Shown: positions 32,656-41,352, counted from the first letter of the stretch. The stretch: DNA of 64,000 bases from Streptomyces venezuelae (GCF_008642335.1 NZ_CP029191.1:6820001-6884000); one strand, 5' to 3'. Notes: a model not told the origin generated them from the sequence alone. A program made the numbers and translations.

Positions 32656-34492
32656 ACAACTCGGAGCCATCGCACGGCAGTTGCGCGTCGACTCCGTCCG
32701 CGCCGCGGCCGCCGCCGGATCCGGCCACCCCACCTCGTCGATGTCCGCCGCCGACCTCATGGCGGTCCTCATCGGACGCCATCTGCACTACGACTTCGAC
32801 CGGCCCGACCACCCCGGCAACGACCGGTTCATCCTCTCCAAGGGCCACGCGTCGCCGCTCCTCTACGCCGCGTACAAAGCCGCGGGGGCGGTCACCGACG
32901 ACGAACTGCTCACCTTCCGCGAGCAGGGCAGCCGCCTCCAAGGACATCCCACACCGCGCGCCCTGCCCTGGGTCGAGGTCGCCACGGGATCGCTCGGACA
33001 AGGGCTGCCCGTCGGCGTCGGCATGGCCCTGTCCGGCAAGCGGCTCGACCGGATCCCGTTCCGCGTCTGGGTGCTGTGCGGCGACAGCGAACTCGCCGAG
33101 GGCTCCGTGTGGGAGGCCGCCGAGCACGCCGGGTACGAACACCTCGACAACCTCACCGCGATCGTCGACGTCAACCGCCTCGGCCAGCGCGGCCCCACCC
33201 GCCACGAGTGGCAGCTCGGCGCCTACGCCGACCGGTTCAGGGCCTTCGGCTGGCACGTCGTCGAGGCCGACGGGCACGACGTCGACGCCGTCGACCGCGC
33301 CTGCCACGAAGCGGCCTCCACCGTCGGGCAGCCCACCGTCATCCTCGCCCGCACCGTCAAGGGCAAGGGCGTCGCCTCCGTCGAGAACCGCGAGGGCCTG
33401 CACGGCAAGCCGCTGCCGGACGCCGACGCGGCCGTCGAGGAGTTGGGCGGCGTACACGACGTACGCGTGGAGATGCGCAGGCCCGCCGCCGCCCGCACCC
33501 TGCACGCCGTGCGCAGCGGCCACCTCGAACTGCCCCGCCACGCCCTCGGTGACGCCGTCGCCACCCGCACCGCGTACGGGCAGGCGCTCGCCGCGCTCGG
33601 CACCGCGCGCGGCGACGTGGTGGCCCTGGACGGTGAGGTCGGCGACTCCACGAGGACGGAGTACTTCGCCAAGGAGCACCCCGACCGGTTCTTCGAGTGC
33701 TACATCGCCGAACAGCAACTCGTCGCCGCGGCCGTGGGGTTGGCGGCGCGCGGCTGGGTCCCGTACGCGTCGACGTTCGCCGCGTTCCTCACCCGCGCCC
33801 ACGACTTCGTGCGGATGGCGGCGGTGAGCGGCGCCGACATCAACCTCGTCGGCTCGCACGCCGGCGTCGCGATCGGCGAGGACGGCCCGTCACAGATGGG
33901 CCTGGAGGACCTGGCGCTGTTCCGCGCGGTGCACGGCTCCACGGTCCTGTATCCGTGCGACGCCCACCAGACGGGACAGCTCGTCGCGTCCATGGCCGGG
34001 CTCGACGGCATCAGCTATCTGCGTACGTCACGCGGGGACACGCCCGTCATCTACGGGCCCGAGGAGACGTTCCCCGTCGGCGGCTCCAAGGTGCTGCGCT
34101 CCAGTGACGCCGACCGGCTCACCGTCGTCGCCGCGGGCGTGACCGTGCACGAGGCGCTGGCCGCCGCGGAAGCGCTGGAGCGCGAGGGCATCCCCGTGCG
34201 CGTCGTCGACCTGTACTCCGTCAAGCCCGTCGACGCGAGGACGCTGCGCGAGGCGGCCGAACGCACCGGCTGCCTCATGACCGTCGAGGACCACCGGGAA
34301 CAGGGCGGCCTCGGCGACGCCGTCCTCGACGCGTTCACCGACGGCCGGCCGGTACCGCGCCTCGTGCGCCTCGCGGTGCGGACGATGCCGGGCTCGGCGT
34401 CGCCCGAGGAACAGCTGCGCGCCGCAGGCATCGACGCGGAGTCGATCGCGGCGGCGGCCCGCCTCCTGGTCGAGGAGGGCGTCGTCCGGTGA
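32639..34492 (+). CDS. Transketolase
   Basis: The 617-aa single-chain enzyme has the thiamine-diphosphate domain (GSGHPTSSMSAADLM near 27, CGDSELAEGSVWEAAEHA and INV-type DVNRLGQRG as the Mg motif). A pyrimidine domain carries the activating Glu in AEQQLVAAAVGLA, and a C-terminal domain starts near VVAAGVTVHEALAAAE. It interconverts pentose phosphate pathway sugars. ATG 32639 follows GAGGAG. Overlap with an NDH-2 gene is unusual for a pentose enzyme and suggests joint control of NADH re-oxidation and sugar flux. A second housekeeping transketolase probably exists elsewhere. Confidence 0.92.
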   Translation: MPSSNEQLGAIARQLRVDSVRAAAAAGSGHPTSSMSAADLMAVLIGRHLHYDFDRPDHPGNDRFILSKGHASPLLYAAYKAAGAVTDDELLTFREQGSRLQGHPTPRALPWVEVATGSLGQGLPVGVGMALSGKRLDRIPFRVWVLCGDSELAEGSVWEAAEHAGYEHLDNLTAIVDVNRLGQRGPTRHEWQLGAYADRFRAFGWHVVEADGHDVDAVDRACHEAASTVGQPTVILARTVKGKGVASVENREGLHGKPLPDADAAVEELGGVHDVRVEMRRPAAARTLHAVRSGHLELPRHALGDAVATRTAYGQALAALGTARGDVVALDGEVGDSTRTEYFAKEHPDRFFECYIAEQQLVAAAVGLAARGWVPYASTFAAFLTRAHDFVRMAAVSGADINLVGSHAGVAIGEDGPSQMGLEDLALFRAVHGSTVLYPCDAHQTGQLVASMAGLDGISYLRTSRGDTPVIYGPEETFPVGGSKVLRSSDADRLTVVAAGVTVHEALAAAEALEREGIPVRVVDLYSVKPVDARTLREAAERTGCLMTVEDHREQGGLGDAVLDAFTDGRPVPRLVRLAVRTMPGSASPEEQLRAAGIDAESIAAAARLLVEEGVVR

Positions 34493-34507
34493 CCGCGACG
34501 GCGGCCC

Positions 34508-35041
34508 TCAACGGTGGTGCACCGCCCTGAACCAGGCGTTGGCCGCCGGACGGAACATCAGGACCGTCGCCGTGAGCGCGGCGGCGAGGTGCAGCACACA
34601 CCCGGCGCCCGCCAGGACCTCGGCGACATCCGGGGGCCATCCGGCCGCGGCGTCGCCCGCCCACGCCGTGAGCGACAGCGCTCCGGTCGCCCCGAGCCCG
34701 CAGGCCAGCACCCAACGGGCCCACCGGGCGCCCCTGCGCATCCGCACCGCCACCAGGACGGCGGCCGAGAGCACCGCCATGCGGAGCGGCAGGAACGGCA
34801 GGAGCGGCAGCCCGTCGGCGGCCGTCATGAAGACGCCCGCCGCGGCCGCGGTCAGCCAGAGCGCGAACGCCGCCCTGACCGCGCCGGGAGCCGGCGGCGC
34901 GTCGGCTCCCGGCAGCATGCGGGCCAGCGCCGGGGCGAGGAGCCGCTGCTCGTGCGAGCGGGGGCGTGGGCGGGGAGGGCGGGGCAGTGCCGTGTCGGGC
35001 GCCGTCGGCGCGGGGTTCGTCACGTCGGGGTGGTGCGGCAT
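34508..35041 (-). CDS. Hypothetical membrane protein
   Basis: The 177-aa protein has a Pro/Arg-rich cytoplasmic start and four likely transmembrane helices (about 60-80, 83-100, 108-125 and 140-162), with a short basic end. I do not recognise a family. GAGAGG lies 6 nt before ATG 35041; the longer frame to 35224 runs through the divergent promoter region. It converges on the transketolase gene 15 nt away. Confidence 0.75.
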   Translation of the reverse strand: MPHHPDVTNPAPTAPDTALPRPPRPRPRSHEQRLLAPALARMLPGADAPPAPGAVRAAFALWLTAAAAGVFMTAADGLPLLPFLPLRMAVLSAAVLVAVRMRRGARWARWVLACGLGATGALSLTAWAGDAAAGWPPDVAEVLAGAGCVLHLAAALTATVLMFRPAANAWFRAVHHR

Positions 35042-35126
35042 GGTGCGCCTCTCGGGTGAGCCGGATCCTGTCCTGCGATCCTTCCGCCCCCGCGGCGCCG
35101 GGGCACGCCCGTCCGCCCCCGACTTC

Positions 35127-35144
35127 GGGTGGTGCCAGCCACCC
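35127..35144. promoter_or_regulatory. Inverted repeat in divergent gap before the LigD polymerase
   Basis: GGGTGG and CCACCC flank TGCCAG in the 217-nt space between the membrane protein and the LigD-like gene. It may be an operator or a leader hairpin. Nothing else in the gap stands out. Confidence 0.3.
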
Positions 35145-35258
35145 TCCCGACCAGGGTGAACGCCACCGTGTCGGAACCGCCCCGCACGACTGCCGGACCT
35201 GACGCTGGGTACCCGCCGGGGCACGTCTCACCCGGCGAACCGAGCCGAAGGGATTCCC

Positions 35259-36206
35259 ATGAACGACGTACGGACGGTACGCGCCGGCCGCCGCACCGTA
35301 GAGCTGCACCGGCCGCAGAAGGTCCTCTTCCCGGGCCCCGACGCCAAGGGGAGAGGCGCGAGCAAGGGCAGCGGCTCGGGTCTCACCAAGGAGGACCTCT
35401 TCGACTACTACCGGTCCGTCGCGCCCTTCATGCTGCCCCACCTGCGCGACCGTCCGCTCATGCTGGAGCGGCACCCGGACGGCGTCGACGGACCGCGCTT
35501 CATGCAGAAGGACACACCGGACCACTACCCGGACTGGATCGCCCGCGCCGAAGTGGCCAAGCAGGACGGCACCGTCACCCACACCGTGTGCGACGACACG
35601 GCGACGCTCCTGTTCCTGGCCGACCAGGCCTGCGTCACCCTGCACCGCTGGCTCTCCCGCACCGGCCGGATCGACCACCCGGACCGGCTCGTCTTCGACC
35701 TGGACCCCGCCGAGGACGACTTCGGCGCCGTGCGCGACGCGGCCCGCCTCCTCGGCGAGCTCCTCGACCAGATGAACCTGCCGTCCGCCCTCATGACGAC
35801 GGGCTCCCGCGGCCTGCACGTCATCGTGCCCCTCAACGGAAACCACGACTTCGACGACGCCCGCGCCTTCGCCAAGGACGTCGCCGACACCCTCGCCGAG
35901 GCCCACCCCGAGCAACTCACCACGGCCCCGCGCAAGAAGGACCGCGGCGACCGGCTCTACCTCGACGTGCAGCGCAACGGGTACGCGCAGACGGCCGTCG
36001 CCCCGTTCTCCGTGCGGGCCGCACCCGGGGCGCCGGTCGCCGTGCCGATCGCCTGGGAGCAGCTCGACGACCCCACGGTGAACGCCCGCAGGTGGACGAT
36101 CGACACCGCCGTGGAGCAGGCCCGCACCGAGCCCTGGGCCGGTGTCCTGCGCTCGGGGCGGGCCCTCGGACCGGCCCGCCGGAAGCTGCGGGCGCTCCGC
36201 GGCTGA
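35259..36206 (+). CDS. LigD-type end-joining polymerase domain, stand-alone
   Basis: The 315-aa product is the archaeo-eukaryotic primase-like polymerase domain of LigD without ligase or nuclease domains. It shows HRPQKVLFP at the start, DLFDYYRSVAPFMLPHLRDRP split by motif LRDRPLML, the metal carboxylates in FDLDPAEDDF, the nucleotide site TTGSRGLHV and basic residues near APRKKDRGDRLYLD. With Ku it fills gaps and adds ribonucleotides during non-homologous end joining. It also contacts short 5'-phosphates. It sits directly upstream of the gas vesicle operon without obvious functional link. Confidence 0.92.
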   Translation: MNDVRTVRAGRRTVELHRPQKVLFPGPDAKGRGASKGSGSGLTKEDLFDYYRSVAPFMLPHLRDRPLMLERHPDGVDGPRFMQKDTPDHYPDWIARAEVAKQDGTVTHTVCDDTATLLFLADQACVTLHRWLSRTGRIDHPDRLVFDLDPAEDDFGAVRDAARLLGELLDQMNLPSALMTTGSRGLHVIVPLNGNHDFDDARAFAKDVADTLAEAHPEQLTTAPRKKDRGDRLYLDVQRNGYAQTAVAPFSVRAAPGAPVAVPIAWEQLDDPTVNARRWTIDTAVEQARTEPWAGVLRSGRALGPARRKLRALRG

Positions 36207-36210
36207 GCAC

Positions 36211-36234
36211 GTTTGGCCAAGGCTCAACGGGTAA
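36211..36234 (+). promoter_or_regulatory. Candidate SigB/SigF-type promoter of the gas vesicle operon
   Basis: GTTT at 36211-36214 and GGGTAA at 36229-36234 are 14 nt apart, matching the GTTT-N14-16-GGGTA pattern of actinobacterial SigB/SigF-class factors. ATG of gvpO is 19 nt beyond, so the leader would be about a dozen bases carrying GGAGGAGGT. A sigma gene of this class lies at 52820-53632. Confidence 0.48.
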
Positions 36235-36253
36235 CCCGGTGGAGGAGGTGAAC

Positions 36254-36619
36254 ATGGCCAATACACCCCGTAAAACCACAGACACCAAGACAACGGACGA
36301 AAAGCCTTCGGGCGGCCAGGAAAAGGCTTCGAGCGGCGAGAAGGAATCGCTGCCGGGCCCCATGGCAGTCCTCCGCAACGCGCGCGAGCAGCTCGCCGAG
36401 CTGACCGGCATGACCCCGGAATCGGTGTCGTCCTTCGAACGCACCGAGGACGGCTGGCTGCTGGAGATAGAGGTTCTGGAACTCTCCCGTGTCCCCGACA
36501 CGATGAGCCTCCTCGCGAGCTACGAGGTGCAGCTCGACCCGCAGGGCGAGCTCACGGGCTACCGGCGGCTGCGCCGCTACGAGCGCGGACGCTCGGAGCC
36601 CCGCGGAGCGGGCGGCTAG
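36254..36619 (+). CDS. gvpO: Gas vesicle protein GvpO
   Basis: The 121-aa protein has a disordered Lys/Thr/Glu-rich N-terminus (1-36) and a folded C-terminal domain (about 37-108, [16 protein letters not shown], then [26 protein letters not shown] interrupted by loops, ending [12 protein letters not shown]). This matches GvpO of halophiles and Streptomyces. It opens the ten-gene operon with an extended ribosome site GGAGGAGGT. GvpO is needed for vesicle assembly in haloarchaea; its role in streptomycetes is unclear. Confidence 0.93.
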   Translation: MANTPRKTTDTKTTDEKPSGGQEKASSGEKESLPGPMAVLRNAREQLAELTGMTPESVSSFERTEDGWLLEIEVLELSRVPDTMSLLASYEVQLDPQGELTGYRRLRRYERGRSEPRGAGG

Positions 36620-36687
36620 AGCAGAGGGAACGACCGGACAAGGCACGAACCGAAAGAGCAGGACAAGACCAAGGAGGCACCGTCGGC

Positions 36688-37116
36688 ATGACCGTAGTCC
36701 CGGCACAACAGTCCGGCGGCGGAGGCGGCACGAGTGGCCTGTACGACGTCGTGGAGCTCATCCTCGACCGAGGACTCGTCATCGACGCCTTCGTACGCGT
36801 GTCGCTCGTCGGCATCGAGATCCTGAAGATCGATGTCCGTGTCGTCGTCGCGAGCGTCGACACCTACCTCCGGTTCGCCGAGGCGTGCAACCGCCTCGAC
36901 CTGGAGACCGGCCAGAAGAAGGACCCGGGCCTGCCCGGACTCGTGGGCGAGATCACGGAGTCCGGCGCCAAGGGCAAGTCCAAGGGCGCGCTCTCCGGAG
37001 CCGCCGAGACCATATCCGACGCTTTCAAGCAGTCCCGTGACGAAGGCGAGCGCAAGAGCGAGGAACGGCCGCGGGCCCGTCGCTCGACCTCCCGCCGGAA
37101 GGAGGAGCAGGAGTGA
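36688..37116 (+). CDS. gvpA: Gas vesicle structural protein GvpA
   Basis: The 142-aa protein contains the GvpA core (about 15-75): [20 protein letters not shown], then [26 protein letters not shown], the helix-strand-strand-helix wall unit. Typical GvpA is 70-85 aa. This one adds a basic disordered tail of about 65 residues (KSKGALSG... [12 protein letters not shown]), as in other streptomycete versions. AAGGAGG precedes ATG. It would polymerise into the vesicle shell, although the tail may alter packing. Confidence 0.93.
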   Translation: MTVVPAQQSGGGGGTSGLYDVVELILDRGLVIDAFVRVSLVGIEILKIDVRVVVASVDTYLRFAEACNRLDLETGQKKDPGLPGLVGEITESGAKGKSKGALSGAAETISDAFKQSRDEGERKSEERPRARRSTSRRKEEQE

Positions 37117-37853
37117 CCACGTACGTCTACGGCATCGCGAGCAGCTCCCACCCGGCGCTGCCCGACGGCATGGAGGGCATCGGCCGACCGGCCTGCCCCG
37201 TGCGCGTCCTGAAGAACGGCGACCTCGCGGCCATCGTGAGCGACGCCCCCGAGGACCTCAAGCCCAAGCGGCGCGACCTGCTCGCGCACCAGAACGTCCT
37301 GTCGGAGGCGGGCGCGGCGGGTTCCGTGCTCCCGATGCGCTTCGGCAGCCTCGCCCCGGACGACGAGACGGTCGTCTCCGTGCTGGGGGAGCGGGCCGGT
37401 CACTACGAGGAGCGGCTGCGCACCCTCGACGGCAAGGTCGAGTACAACGTGAAGGCCACCCACCACGAGGAGGCCGTGCTCCACCAGGTCCTCGCCGAGA
37501 ACCCGGAGCTGCGGGCGATGGTCGAGGCCAACCAGCGTGCGGGCGGCGGCACCCACGAGCAGAAGCTGCAGCTGGGCGAGGCGATCACCAACGGTGTGCG
37601 GGCCCGCGAGCAGAGCGACGCCGTCGAGGTGCGGCGCGCGCTGGAACCGACGGCCGAGGCGGTCGGCGACGGCCCCGAGGGCACCGGCTGGCTGGCGAAC
37701 ATCTCGTTCCTCGTGGACCGCAAGACGTCCGAGGGCTTCCTCTCGGCCGTCGAGGAACTCCGGGCCACGCAGCCGCACTTGGACCTGCGGGTGCACGGCC
37801 CGCTGCCCCCTTACAGCTTCGTCGACCCGGGGCCTTCCGAGCCTGCGGAGTGA
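37113..37853 (+). CDS. gvpF: Gas vesicle protein GvpF (GvpF/L family)
   Basis: The 246-aa protein begins [14 protein letters not shown] and has the GvpF/L fold: an N-terminal ferredoxin-like domain with [16 protein letters not shown] (about 70-85), a coiled helical middle and a C-terminal domain with [15 protein letters not shown] and [14 protein letters not shown]. These proteins chaperone GvpA and line the inner vesicle surface. GTG 37113 overlaps the gvpA stop by 4 nt, so production is coupled. Confidence 0.93.
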   Translation: MTTYVYGIASSSHPALPDGMEGIGRPACPVRVLKNGDLAAIVSDAPEDLKPKRRDLLAHQNVLSEAGAAGSVLPMRFGSLAPDDETVVSVLGERAGHYEERLRTLDGKVEYNVKATHHEEAVLHQVLAENPELRAMVEANQRAGGGTHEQKLQLGEAITNGVRAREQSDAVEVRRALEPTAEAVGDGPEGTGWLANISFLVDRKTSEGFLSAVEELRATQPHLDLRVHGPLPPYSFVDPGPSEPAE

Positions 37854-37860
37854 TGACGGC

Positions 37861-38100
37861 ATGGGGCTCATAGGGGAACTGCTCATGCTGCCTCTGGCCC
37901 CTGCCCGCGGCTCCCTCTGGGTGCTCAGGCAGGTGGTCGACGAGGCGGAGCGGCAGTACTACGACCCCTCGGCGATCCGTCGTGAACTCTCCCGCCTCGA
38001 GGAGCTCCTGGAGGCGGGAGAGATCGACGAAGCCGAGTTCGAGCGGTGCGAGGACCAGCTCCTCGACCGACTGCAGCAGAGCACAGGACAGGACTTCTGA
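37861..38100 (+). CDS. gvpG: Gas vesicle protein GvpG
   Basis: The 79-aa protein starts MGLIGELLMLPLAPARGSLWV, the GvpG hallmark, followed by a charged coiled-coil helix (about 35-75, RELSRLEELLEAGEIDEAEFERCED broken by Gly). GvpG is a small assembly protein of undefined contact. ATG 37861 lies 7 nt after the gvpF stop. Confidence 0.93.
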   Translation: MGLIGELLMLPLAPARGSLWVLRQVVDEAERQYYDPSAIRRELSRLEELLEAGEIDEAEFERCEDQLLDRLQQSTGQDF

Positions 38101-38102
38101 TA

Positions 38103-38804
38103 ATGAACCGACTTGCAGTAGGCCTGGCCGTGGGCGCGGGATACGTCCTCGGACGCACGAAGAAGGCGAAGTTCGCGTTCGCCGTCGGCAGCATGGTGGC
38201 GGGCAAGCGGCTCAATCTGAGCCCCAAGGCGCTGGGCCAGATGGTGACCCAGCAGCTGGAGAACAATCCGCAGTTCAAGGAGATCGGCGACCAGCTGCGC
38301 CAGGATCTGCGGGGCGTGGGCAAGGCCGCCACCGGATCCCTGCTCAACCGGCAGCTGGAAGGCCTCGCCGACCGGCTGCACGACCGCACCCTCGGCGTCC
38401 AGGACCGGATATCCGGCGTCGTGCCGGACGAGGTCAAGGGCGGCGACGACAAGCACGACCGCGATGCGGACGACGACGCCGACGACTCGTACGACGACGA
38501 AGAGCCCGACAGGGAACGAGATGTCGACGCCGCCGACGCCGACGCGGAGTCCGACGACGAGGACCGGTCCGGCGGGCAGCGGCGCAAGAAGGCGCCGGCC
38601 AAGAGGAGCGCGCCGAAGGCGGGCGCCAAGACCGCCTCGAAGACGGCCGCGAAGAAGGCCCCGGCCAAGAAGACCGCGCAGAAGACGGCCCGCAAGACCA
38701 CCCAGAAGAAGACGGCCGCGGCGTCCCGCGGGACCGCCCGCAGGGCGACCTCGTCGGCCCGCTCGGGCGGCGGCAGGACGAAGGGAGGCAGTGACCATGG
38801 CTGA
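38103..38804 (+). CDS. gvpY: Gas vesicle cluster protein GvpY
   Basis: The 233-aa protein begins with a short glycine-patterned helix (MNRLAVGLAVGAGYVLGR) and a folded region to about 112. A strongly acidic stretch follows (about 115-160, DADDDADDSYDDEE and similar), then a Lys/Ala/Thr-rich histone-H1-like tail (about 162-225, repeats such as KKAPAKKTAQKTARK). The name follows the streptomycete order O-A-F-G-Y-Z-J-L-S-K. The function is unknown; the basic tail could bind nucleic acid or the acidic tail of GvpZ. It overlaps gvpZ by 8 nt. Confidence 0.8.
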   Translation: MNRLAVGLAVGAGYVLGRTKKAKFAFAVGSMVAGKRLNLSPKALGQMVTQQLENNPQFKEIGDQLRQDLRGVGKAATGSLLNRQLEGLADRLHDRTLGVQDRISGVVPDEVKGGDDKHDRDADDDADDSYDDEEPDRERDVDAADADAESDDEDRSGGQRRKKAPAKRSAPKAGAKTASKTAAKKAPAKKTAQKTARKTTQKKTAAASRGTARRATSSARSGGGRTKGGSDHG

Positions 38805-39951
38805 ATCACCCCTGAGCAACATCACGCGCAGCCCCGCTGCCGACCGCCTGAAGGAGGAGGCGCAGGCCTACCTCATGGCGCAGGCCGAGCGCATGCTCGT
38901 CGGCGTCGGGCACCGGCTCGGTGACGCCACCGTCAAGCTGAACGACATCGCGGAGGGCAAGAGCCCCGGCTTCGGCAAGCTCGCCGCGCAGGCCGGCAAG
39001 AAGATCGCCGACGGCAAGGGCCCGGTGCGCAGCGCGCTGGAACTCGGCGGCACCCACCTGAAGGACAAGGTCACCGACGCCTTCAAGGGCATCGGCGGCG
39101 GCAAGCGCAAGAAGGGCGGCGCGGGCCAGAAGCCGACGGTCATCCTGGAGTACATCGACGTCGGCGTGCCGCTGCGCGAGGCCTACGACCAGTGGACCCA
39201 GTACCAGGAGTTCTCCACCTTCGCCAAGGGCGTCAAGGGCGCCACCGTGGCGAACGACACGGACTCCGACTGGCAGCTCAAGGTCTTCTGGTCCAGCCGC
39301 AGCTGGAAGGCGCACACCACCGAGCAGGTGCCGGACCAGCGCATCACCTGGACCTCCGAGGGCGGCAAGGGGACGACGAAGGGCGTCGTCACCTTCCACT
39401 CGCTCGCCGAGAACCTCACCCGGGTGCTGCTCATCATCGAGTACTACCCGAAGGGCCTCTTCGAGAAGACCGGCAACATCTGGCGCGCCCAGGGCCGCCG
39501 GGCCCGCCTGGACCTCAAGCACTTCGCCCGGCACATCACGATGCGCGGCGAGGCGAGCGACGGCTGGCGCGGAGAGATCCGTGACGGCGAGGTCGTCCGC
39601 AGCCACGAGGACGCGGTGGCCGAGGAAGAGGAGGAGCGCGAGGCTCAGGACGAGCCGCAGGACGACGCCCGGGACGAGCCGGAGTCCGAGTACGACGAGG
39701 ACGAGGACGAGGAAGGCGAGCACGAGGACGAGCCGGCCGACGAGTACGAGGACGAGGAGGACGTCCCCGAGGAGGAGCTCGAGGACGAGCCCGAGGCCGA
39801 GTACGAGGACGACGAGGAGCCGGAGGCCGAGGAGGAGCCCGAATCCGAGGACGAGCCGGAGGCCGAGTACGAAGAGGACGAACCCGAGGCCGACGACGAG
39901 CAGCAGCGTGAGTACGCCGGGGCGTCCGGCGGCGGGCGGGACCGTCGATGA
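38797..39951 (+). CDS. gvpZ: Gas vesicle cluster protein GvpZ (SRPBCC domain plus acidic tail)
   Basis: The 384-aa protein has an N-terminal helical part (1-105), a START/SRPBCC-like domain (about 110-250; VILEYIDVGVPLREAYDQWTQ split by loop, HTTEQVPDQRITWTSEGGKG, and EYYPKGLFEKTG). A long, almost pure Glu/Asp tail follows (about 270-370, with many DEPEAEYEDDEE-like units). SRPBCC cavities bind lipids or polyketides; no ligand is known here. The tail is opposite in charge to GvpY's basic end, which suggests the pair associates. Confidence 0.8.
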   Translation: MAESPLSNITRSPAADRLKEEAQAYLMAQAERMLVGVGHRLGDATVKLNDIAEGKSPGFGKLAAQAGKKIADGKGPVRSALELGGTHLKDKVTDAFKGIGGGKRKKGGAGQKPTVILEYIDVGVPLREAYDQWTQYQEFSTFAKGVKGATVANDTDSDWQLKVFWSSRSWKAHTTEQVPDQRITWTSEGGKGTTKGVVTFHSLAENLTRVLLIIEYYPKGLFEKTGNIWRAQGRRARLDLKHFARHITMRGEASDGWRGEIRDGEVVRSHEDAVAEEEEEREAQDEPQDDARDEPESEYDEDEDEEGEHEDEPADEYEDEEDVPEEELEDEPEAEYEDDEEPEAEEEPESEDEPEAEYEEDEPEADDEQQREYAGASGGGRDRR

Positions 39952-40331
39952 CGGCGTCCCCCGGCGGCGGGCTCCCGGGCCCGTACGGCAGCGGCGGTGG
40001 CGGGGCCAACCTCGCCGACATCCTCGAACGCGTCCTGGACAAGGGCATCGTCATCGCCGGTGACATCAAGATCAACCTGCTCGACATCGAACTGCTCACC
40101 ATCAAGCTCCGTCTGATCGTCGCCTCGATCGACAAGGCGAAGGAGATGGGCATCGACTGGTGGGAGGACGACCCGGCGCTCTCCTCCGGGGCGCGCCGCG
40201 CCGAACTCGCCCGGGAGAACAACGAGTTGAAACAGCGCCTGGCGGAGCTCGAGGAGCGGGACGCCCTCGAACCGGCCGAGACCAAGGCCGAGACGAAGGC
40301 CAGGGCCAAGGCCAGTGAAGGAGACACGTGA
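39948..40331 (+). CDS. gvpJ: Gas vesicle protein GvpJ (GvpA-like)
   Basis: The 127-aa protein has a Gly-rich leader, then the GvpA/J core (about 20-80: LADILERVLDKGIVIAGDIKI, then LLDIELLTIKLRLIVASIDKAKEMG). A C-terminal coiled coil follows (about 85-110, ENNELKQRLAELEERD). GvpJ-type proteins are minor shell components that may shape the conical caps. ATG 39948 overlaps the gvpZ stop by 4 nt. Confidence 0.92.
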   Translation: MTASPGGGLPGPYGSGGGGANLADILERVLDKGIVIAGDIKINLLDIELLTIKLRLIVASIDKAKEMGIDWWEDDPALSSGARRAELARENNELKQRLAELEERDALEPAETKAETKARAKASEGDT

Positions 40332-41164
40332 ACGCCGCGAACGCCGACCAGCACGGCGGCGGGCCGCACCACGACGACCTGCGGTACGTCTACGCGGTCT
40401 GCCGCCCCCTCGCCGCGCCGCTCGCCGCCGACCTCACCGGGGTCGGCGGCGTGCCGCCCCGTCAGCTCGTCCACGGGGACCTGGTCGCCCTGGTCGGCCC
40501 GGTGCCGGAGCGGGACTTCGCGGAGCAGCCCCTGCGCGCGCACCTCGAAGACCTCGACTGGCTCTCCGAGACGGCCCGCGCCCACCAACGCGTCATCGAC
40601 GCGCTCACGACCGTCACCTGCCCGCTGCCGCTGCGCCTCGCCACCGTCTTCCGTGACGACAGCGGCGTACGCGCGATGCTGGAGGACGGCTCGGAGCGGT
40701 TCCGGCGCGTCCTCGAACGCATCGACGGGCGCGTGGAGTGGGGCGTGAAGGTGTACATGGAGAACGCCGAGGAGGCCAAGGACACCGCGTCCGAGGCGTC
40801 CGACGCGCCCCGCTCCGGCCGCGACTACCTGCGCCGCCGACGCAGTCAGCGCACGGCGCAGGAGGAGAACTGGCAGCGCGCCGAGGGCTTCGCGCGCGAG
40901 CTGCACGAGCGGCTGTCGGGGCACGCAGACGACTCCCGGCTGCACGCCCCGCAGAACTCGGAGCTGTCCCGCACGCCGGGCCGCAACGTGCTCAACGCGG
41001 CCTACCTGGTGTCCCGTGCGCACTCCGAGGAGTTCGTCGAGCTCGTGGACCGCACCAAGGACGAGGGCGCGGGGGCGGGTCCGCTCCGGGTGGAGCTGAC
41101 GGGGCCGTGGGCGGCGTACTCCTTCACGGGGGACGCGGACGACGAGGAGGGCACGACCGCATGA
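40328..41164 (+). CDS. gvpL: Gas vesicle protein GvpL (GvpF/L family)
   Basis: The 278-aa protein is the second F/L member: LRYVYAVCRPLAAPLAA near the start, LPLRLATVFRDDSGVRAML (about 97-115), a charged helical middle with RRRRSQRTAQEENWQR, and the end RNVLNAAYLVSRAHSEEF and LTGPWAAYSFTGD. It should contact GvpA-like proteins inside the vesicle with GvpF. GTG 40328 overlaps the gvpJ stop by 4 nt. Confidence 0.92.
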   Translation: MNAANADQHGGGPHHDDLRYVYAVCRPLAAPLAADLTGVGGVPPRQLVHGDLVALVGPVPERDFAEQPLRAHLEDLDWLSETARAHQRVIDALTTVTCPLPLRLATVFRDDSGVRAMLEDGSERFRRVLERIDGRVEWGVKVYMENAEEAKDTASEASDAPRSGRDYLRRRRSQRTAQEENWQRAEGFARELHERLSGHADDSRLHAPQNSELSRTPGRNVLNAAYLVSRAHSEEFVELVDRTKDEGAGAGPLRVELTGPWAAYSFTGDADDEEGTTA

Positions 41165-41349
41165 CCGTCGTGGAACGCAGGGAAGTCGCCCTGGTCGACC
41201 TGCTCGACCGGCTCCTCGCGGGAGGCGTGGTCATCGCGGGTGACATCACCCTGCGGATCGCGGATGTCGACCTGGTACGCATCGACCTGAACGCCCTGAT
41301 CAGCTCGGTCAACGAGCAAGTGCCCTCGCCGTGGCCGGAGTTGGAGTGA
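41161..41349 (+). CDS. gvpS: Gas vesicle protein GvpS (GvpA-like, short)
   Basis: A 62-aa GvpA-family protein: VALVDLLDRLLAGGVVIAGD, then ITLRIADVDLVRIDLNALISSV. It lacks any tail and is close to the minimal wall unit. ATG 41161 overlaps the gvpL stop (ATGA). In streptomycete clusters this slot is gvpS; it may be a minor shell or nucleation component. Confidence 0.9.
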   Translation: MTVVERREVALVDLLDRLLAGGVVIAGDITLRIADVDLVRIDLNALISSVNEQVPSPWPELE

Positions 41350-41352
41350 CCC

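Noticed and set aside
39630..39900. GA-rich repetitive DNA as a possible tandem repeat or mobile element
   Set aside because: The repetition is explained by the Glu/Asp tail of GvpZ and has no fixed unit.
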